From Candidatus Saccharimonadota bacterium (lineage in GTDB: Bacteria > Patescibacteriota > Saccharimonadia > Saccharimonadales > Saccharimonadaceae), in the NCBI GenBank assembly GCA_028289185.1, contig JAQGGV010000059.1:1-9554 (forward strand): 9,554 nucleotides of DNA, read 5' to 3'. Position 1 is the stretch's first letter. Each line of letters begins with the position of its first letter. The position numbers and the translations under genes are program-made. The notes beneath the pieces are model-generated. The model did not search any database, was not told the DNA's origin, and was given only the letters and a program-made list of their open reading frames with translations. This document shows positions 5,664 to 9,554 of the stretch, piece after piece.

Positions 5664-7268
5664 ATGCGACGTGTGGGTATGGCACTACTTTTATCACTTT
5701 TGTTCACCCTGAGTGGGCAAACCTTTGCGCATGCTCTCACGAACGACTCGAAATTATTTATTAGTGCTGACAACACCTTCTATGCCTACGTAAAGGCCGG
5801 CGAGACAATCGGAGCATCATTCACGCGTGTTAATCAGGATGAGCCATTTGATACCGTGCGTGGAGATGTAACGGTTACGATTGATGGCCCGAGTATTCAA
5901 CAGCAAACATGCGTTATGAGTAAGGACGTGCCAATCGGGCAAGGCTGCGCTTTTGCGGCTCAGACCGCGCAGAAGTCCGGCATATGGCGAGTGCAGTTTA
6001 TGGTGCCAGCGAACGCCCGTACATATGACGAAGTGTCGCCAGTTGTGAAATGGGCAAAAAACTTGTTCAACTGGAACATTACGGTGAATGGTAGTACCGG
6101 CGAGCAACATGGTCGCATCTGGACAGAGCAGTACGCTATTCGCCAGCCAGCGCCTGCAACCTTTCTGGACGATCTGAAATACTACTACATTAGCGAGGAC
6201 GGCTATATTTATAAGTCGACAGAGTATGGCTATAATGGTCAGATTTCGACGCTTTCAGCGGATTCCATCGGCTTGCGCAGCGGCATGAACTGTGTCTCCG
6301 CTTACCAGAGTACTGATGTCAGTAATGCGAAGTTCTCGCCAGCCCTGGGCACCTGTGGTAACGGCTATAAATTGTTCTTTGAGGAGCCATCCGGCGAGTT
6401 GCCAACATCGGCCACAAAATGGGATGGCAAGACCGACTGGGTGCGTCCAAACATTAGCCATCCAAATGTCAGCGGGCTGCATTTCCAGTCGGATAATTCC
6501 AGGGACCAACAGTCTGGTACGATATCGTTCTATTTGCATAATTTCACAGGTCAATACCAAGTTAAAATCGACACTGATGGCGATGGTAGTTTTGATGGCC
6601 AAAGCGATGTCACACTGAATGAACAGATGAAAAAACTGTCCAATGACCAACAGCAGATTCATTTCGATGGTGCCGATAGGCAAGGGCAGGTCATCCCGAC
6701 GACGCAGTCGATTGGCATCAAAGTTAACATCACTAAAGTTGCCGAAATCCATTTGGTGGCGGCAGATGTTGAGGGCAGAACCGGTGGCATTGAGCTGACA
6801 CGCCTAAGCGGTGACAACGCACCAACGACCGGTATTTGCTGGAATGATACAGAACTAGCTGCATTGGCTGACCCGACGCTCATGACAAAAAAACTTGATG
6901 GTCGCGATTGTCCGGATAGCACTGGTGGCGTTCATGGTTGGGCATACAATGACGGTTCATGGGGTAATGCTCGCTACATTGACGATTGGGTCTATGCGTC
7001 CGCCACGCTTGATGGTAATAACCAAATTTCGTTCCCAGATGTGGCCGCTCAGGCGTCGTCTAAAAAGACTCCCAACTGGGTGCTTATTGCAGTCATTTGT
7101 GGTGTCATTGTACTGGTTGTCACAGGGGGAGTTATCATCGCAGTCAGGAAAAGAGGCAAGAACAAGAATAAGATGCCGCCGCCAACGCTGCCGATACCAC
7201 CAACCACGCCGCAGCCCCCAATGAATTTGCCGCCGCCAGTTGACGGTCCGCCAACACCCGAGAATTAG
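5664..7268 (+). CDS. Large exported, membrane-anchored surface protein, function unknown
   Basis: A 534-residue protein. An N-terminal signal peptide (MRRVGMALLLSLLFTLSGQT, then FAHA, likely cleavage after AHA near residue 24) is followed by a 440-residue extracellular region, one membrane span (about 471-494) and a stop-transfer RKRGKNKNK (495-503). A short cytoplasmic tail is very proline-rich (504-534). The outer part has six cysteines in three close pairs (83/95, 210/231, 392/416), suiting three disulfides. It also has a calcium-loop-like DTDGDGSFD (303-311), tyrosine-rich LKYYYISEDGYIYKSTEYGY (171-190), and a C-terminal block with TGGVHGWAYNDGSWGNARYI (420-439). I do not recognise the family. 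The topology suits an adhesin or a host-contact protein of the cell surface. Its 3' end overlaps the stop of the pilin gene, which supports a surface context. Confidence 0.85.
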   Translation: MRRVGMALLLSLLFTLSGQTFAHALTNDSKLFISADNTFYAYVKAGETIGASFTRVNQDEPFDTVRGDVTVTIDGPSIQQQTCVMSKDVPIGQGCAFAAQTAQKSGIWRVQFMVPANARTYDEVSPVVKWAKNLFNWNITVNGSTGEQHGRIWTEQYAIRQPAPATFLDDLKYYYISEDGYIYKSTEYGYNGQISTLSADSIGLRSGMNCVSAYQSTDVSNAKFSPALGTCGNGYKLFFEEPSGELPTSATKWDGKTDWVRPNISHPNVSGLHFQSDNSRDQQSGTISFYLHNFTGQYQVKIDTDGDGSFDGQSDVTLNEQMKKLSNDQQQIHFDGADRQGQVIPTTQSIGIKVNITKVAEIHLVAADVEGRTGGIELTRLSGDNAPTTGICWNDTELAALADPTLMTKKLDGRDCPDSTGGVHGWAYNDGSWGNARYIDDWVYASATLDGNNQISFPDVAAQASSKKTPNWVLIAVICGVIVLVVTGGVIIAVRKRGKNKNKMPPPTLPIPPTTPQPPMNLPPPVDGPPTPEN

Positions 7269-7873
7269 ATATTCGGATTGTAGGTGAATGTCTTGATTAG
7301 GCTACACGCCTTGGCACTTCCAAGCGCGCCAAAGAGTGTTGAAAATGTTCCTGTACCTGTTTCGTTTGTGAAGCCCGTCGGGCAGCTACCTTCAAAAAAG
7401 TCGATGATTTTTGCAGTGACAGCGATGGATCCACCGGTCGTAACCTGCGTCATATAGACGAAAGGCCCCGTTATTTTGCCGGCATTACCGATGACCGGCC
7501 CACCGTTAACCGGCGATGCGGCAATCTTTGAAACATTTGCCACGATGTTTGTTGAATCAGATAAGGTTGCATCAATGTATGTACCAGATCCTCCGGCAGA
7601 GGCAACACATTTGTTGTTGGTGGCACTGAATGACCCGAGGCAGGCGCTAAAAGGCGTACCGTCATTAAGTGGTACCGCTGGGTAAACGCCAAAGCGACCC
7701 TTGTAGTTGTCGAATGTGCTAGACCAGGCGCGAACGTCGATTTCACGGGCCTTGTCGCGACTGGATGCCCCAGCACCAACCCAGGCGGTGACACTAATAC
7801 CGACCAAGATACCAAGAACAATGATAACAATCAGAAGTTCGACAACTGTAAAACCATGTTGAGAGCGTTTCAT
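7265..7873 (-). CDS. Type IV pilin-like prepilin
   Basis: The N-terminus is a textbook class III (prepilin) signal: leader MKRSQHG, then FTVVELLIVIIVLGILVGIS (8-27), with Gly7 before the cut and Glu at position 5 of the mature protein. Prepilin peptidase would cut after Gly7 and the hydrophobic helix would pack in the pilus core. The rest is a short helix (SSRDKAREIDVRAWSSTFDN, 37-56) and a Gly/Ser/Thr-rich globular head. Four cysteines (78, 89, 164, 190) can form two disulfides; the C164-C190 pair resembles the C-terminal D-region of pilins. At 202 residues it fits a major or minor pilin. No pilus assembly genes (pilB, pilC, pilT, pilD) are in the window. It is divergent from the helicase gene and convergent with the exported-protein gene. 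Confidence 0.92.
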   Translation of the reverse strand: MKRSQHGFTVVELLIVIIVLGILVGISVTAWVGAGASSRDKAREIDVRAWSSTFDNYKGRFGVYPAVPLNDGTPFSACLGSFSATNNKCVASAGGSGTYIDATLSDSTNIVANVSKIAASPVNGGPVIGNAGKITGPFVYMTQVTTGGSIAVTAKIIDFFEGSCPTGFTNETGTGTFSTLFGALGSAKACSLIKTFTYNPNI

Positions 7874-7879
7874 CTACAT

Positions 7880-7885
7880 AGCATA
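7880..7885 (-). promoter_or_regulatory. -10-like box of the pilin gene (TATGCT, minus strand)
   Basis: On the minus strand TATGCT ends 6 bases before the ATG (7873-7871), so transcription would begin on the start codon. A TG lies two bases before the box, as in the VOC promoter. It is back to back with the helicase promoter in the 51-base spacer 7874-7924. Confidence 0.55.
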
Positions 7886-7909
7886 AGCAATATGATGAAC
7901 AAGCGCAAC

Positions 7910-7918
7910 TGGTATACT
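7910..7918 (+). promoter_or_regulatory. Extended -10 promoter of the helicase gene (TGGTATACT)
   Basis: TGGTATACT is an extended -10 ending 6 bases before the GTG start at 7925. The only bases between are GGATAG. Transcription would start at the G of GTG, giving a leaderless GTG-initiated mRNA. Confidence 0.65.
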
Positions 7919-7924
7919 GGATAG

Positions 7925-9460
7925 GTGAATCAAGCGTTAGCACTCGAGATTATGTTGATGGGGGAAAGCGTACTGTTGACCGGCCCAGCGGGGGCGGGTA
8001 AAACATACGTACTCAACCAGTTTATTCGTATTGCCAAAGCGGAGGGCAAGCACGTGTCAGTTACCGCGACAACTGGCCTTGCTGCGACGCACCTAGGTGG
8101 AACAACAATTCATGCATGGTCAGGAATCGGCATTATGGACTCTCTGCCACATGGTTTTGCAGACCATGTCAGCAAGGGCCGACGCGAAATTATCGAGAAA
8201 ACCGATGTCCTGATTATTGATGAGATTAGTATGCTGCATGACTATCGTCTGGACATGGTGGACGAAGCTTGCCGCCTGATACGCAAAAAGCCCGATGTTC
8301 CTTTCGGTGGTATTCAGATTATTATGTCGGGTGACTTTTTCCAGCTACCACCGATTAACCGTGATGACTCGCGGGCGGGTGGTTTTGTGGTCTATAGCAA
8401 TGCCTGGCGAGACCTTGATCCGACGATTTGCTATTTGCAAGAGCAGCACCGTCAGGATGATGAACAACTGTTGGAAATCTTGAATGCTATGCGATCAGGT
8501 GACATCCGCCGTCGTCATGCCGAAATGCTGATGGAACGCGGCGATGTTGAACTACCCGAGGGTGATTTGACCGAACTTCATACGACCAACGTGAATGTTG
8601 ATCGCATCAATCAAGCAAAACTTGATCAACTTGAGGGTGATGAATTAACCTATGCTCAGTCAACGACGGGTGGTGTAAATTATGTCGAGAGCCTGCAACG
8701 GTCCGTCCTGGCACCGGCCGCGCTCAAACTCAAAGAGGGCGCGTTGGTGATGGCGGTCAAAAATGCCGCCGACCGTAAATACGTCAATGGTAGCCTGGGT
8801 ATCGTCAAGGATTTTGATGTGCTGACGAATTATCCGATTGTTGAGTTCCGGAGTGGTAGAACAATGACGATGGTCCCTGATACATGGGAGCTACGTGATG
8901 GTGATAAGAAACGGGCGAGTATCATGCAAATTCCACTGCGCCTAGCATGGGCTATAACGGTGCATAAATCACAGGGCATGACACTCGATGCGGCACGTAT
9001 CGACCTAAGTAAAGCATTTGTCGAGGGTATGGGCTACGTTGCACTGAGCCGTGTCAAAAACCTGAATAACTTGTATCTGGCCGGCCTTAATCGTATGGCA
9101 CTTCGTGTCAGCGAGGACGCGATGGTCATCAACGAGCAGCTGCTGGCAAAGTCAGAGGAAGATGCCGAGAGATTCGCACACCTAGCCAAAAAAGCCGAAA
9201 AACGCGCCAGTGCACCTACGCCAGAACCTGTGAAGAAAAAGTCTGGTGGTGGCGGTGCTTGGTCCGAGAAAATTGCCAAAATGCGCGAGACCTATCCAAA
9301 GGCATATATGCCGTGGGAAAAATCGGACGACAGCACCCTGAAACAGGATTTTCAAAATGGTGCAACAACCAAACAACTCAGCAAAAAACTTGGTCGCCAT
9401 GAGGGTAGTATCGTTATGCGATTGCAGAAACATTTTGGTGAAGATGTTGCGACGCTCTAG
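7925..9460 (+). CDS. PIF1-like SF1B DNA helicase with C-terminal DNA-binding-type extension
   Basis: A 511-residue ATP-dependent helicase of the PIF1/RRM3 group. Motif I is GPAGAGKT (20-27), motif Ia TATTGLAATHLGG (47-59), motif II LIIDEISM (96-103), motif III SGDFFQLPP (135-143), the arginine region EQHRQ (173-177), and motifs V-VI AWAITVHKSQGMTLD (341-355) with GYVALSRVKNLNNLYL (370-385). After the core come an acidic/basic helix (399-440), a KKKSGGGG linker (437-444) and a terminal domain WSEKIAKMRETYPKAY (446-461) to LSKKLGRHEGSIVMRL (485-500). The last part reads like a helix-turn-helix that senses DNA. PIF1 enzymes unwind forked DNA, G-quadruplexes and RNA/DNA hybrids, so rnhA nearby is a fitting though not linked neighbour. 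The GTG start fits the domain edge and the promoter just upstream. Confidence 0.93.
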   Translation: MNQALALEIMLMGESVLLTGPAGAGKTYVLNQFIRIAKAEGKHVSVTATTGLAATHLGGTTIHAWSGIGIMDSLPHGFADHVSKGRREIIEKTDVLIIDEISMLHDYRLDMVDEACRLIRKKPDVPFGGIQIIMSGDFFQLPPINRDDSRAGGFVVYSNAWRDLDPTICYLQEQHRQDDEQLLEILNAMRSGDIRRRHAEMLMERGDVELPEGDLTELHTTNVNVDRINQAKLDQLEGDELTYAQSTTGGVNYVESLQRSVLAPAALKLKEGALVMAVKNAADRKYVNGSLGIVKDFDVLTNYPIVEFRSGRTMTMVPDTWELRDGDKKRASIMQIPLRLAWAITVHKSQGMTLDAARIDLSKAFVEGMGYVALSRVKNLNNLYLAGLNRMALRVSEDAMVINEQLLAKSEEDAERFAHLAKKAEKRASAPTPEPVKKKSGGGGAWSEKIAKMRETYPKAYMPWEKSDDSTLKQDFQNGATTKQLSKKLGRHEGSIVMRLQKHFGEDVATL

Positions 9461-9552
9461 CGGAGGTTTGCGACTTTTATCAGTCCATCAGTCACATAGA
9501 ATGTCCGAAATTGCTGACCACGAAAACGTACCGATTCGCCACGTTCTGTCTC
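9457..9552 (-). CDS. 3' end of an unidentified protein gene (partial, minus strand)
   Basis: One minus-strand frame stays open from the right edge to TAG (9459-9457), giving a 31-residue tail that contains ESVRFRGQQFRTFYVTDG and ends in IKVANLR. The other two minus-strand frames close early. The mix of charged and aromatic residues looks coding, and the stop overlaps the helicase stop exactly as in the other two convergent pairs of the window, which supports it being a real gene. Too short to assign. Confidence 0.6.
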   Translation of the reverse strand, partial: ETERGESVRFRGQQFRTFYVTDGLIKVANLR

Positions 9553-9554
9553 GA

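Noticed and set aside
6255..6752. A 165-codon open frame on the minus strand
   Set aside because: It lies wholly inside the exported-protein gene, whose signal peptide, cysteine pairs and membrane span form one continuous sensible protein. The antisense product shows no motif.
1..9554. UGA read as glycine or another amino acid, as in some Patescibacteria
   Set aside because: No in-frame TGA occurs inside any gene in the window and one gene ends in TGA, so the standard code holds.
1..9554. CRISPR arrays, tRNA genes, insertion sequences, prophage or defence system
   Set aside because: No direct-repeat/spacer pattern, no cloverleaf with CCA-side features, no transposase or terminal inverted repeats, and no known defence domains. 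The window reads as ordinary chromosome.

Overview
The window is a compact bacterial segment with GC near 50% and almost no non-coding DNA. It holds 12 complete protein genes and two partial genes at the edges. I see no rRNA, tRNA, CRISPR array or insertion sequence. The gene set (RecO and a dimeric-type glycyl-tRNA synthetase that both lack their usual zinc cysteines, a CofE-like glutamate ligase with no other F420 genes nearby, a type IV pilin, a large secreted single-pass protein and a PIF1-like helicase) fits a reduced-genome member of the Patescibacteria/CPR, most probably Candidatus Saccharibacteria (TM7). This is inference from gene content and style, not from a marker search. Every gene reads through with the standard code. 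One edge gene ends in TGA, which argues against the groups that read UGA as glycine.

Layout. 2-115: end of an unidentified gene, overlapping recO (112-801). 841-2199: glycyl-tRNA synthetase with its own promoter. 2259-2636: a VOC/glyoxalase-fold protein. 2665-3078 and 3081-3320: a Nudix hydrolase and a two-helix membrane protein, 2 bases apart. 3333-3926: a YqeG-like HAD phosphatase, converging on the CofE-like ligase (minus strand, 3923-4672). 4729-5169 and 5170-5625: ribonuclease HI and an FMN split-barrel protein with no gap. 5664-7268: a large exported membrane-anchored protein, converging on a type IV prepilin (minus strand, 7265-7873). 7925-9460: a PIF1-type helicase, converging on the tail of a minus-strand gene (9457-9552).

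Two features of genome organisation stand out. First, at eight of the nine genes that appear to have their own promoter, a -10 box ends only 5-10 bases before the start codon. Their mRNAs should therefore begin at or within about 3 bases of the start codon and be leaderless. The exception, the VOC gene, has a proper AGGAG ribosome-binding site and a TTG start. Second, all three convergent gene pairs meet by sharing a 4-base stop overlap (TTAG, TTAG, CTAG), leaving no room for a terminator between them.

Functionally the region mixes housekeeping genes (recombination, translation, RNA/DNA hybrid removal, helicase, small-molecule clean-up) with a surface pair (exported anchored protein and pilin). 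In an epibiotic bacterium that pair could take part in attachment to the host cell.
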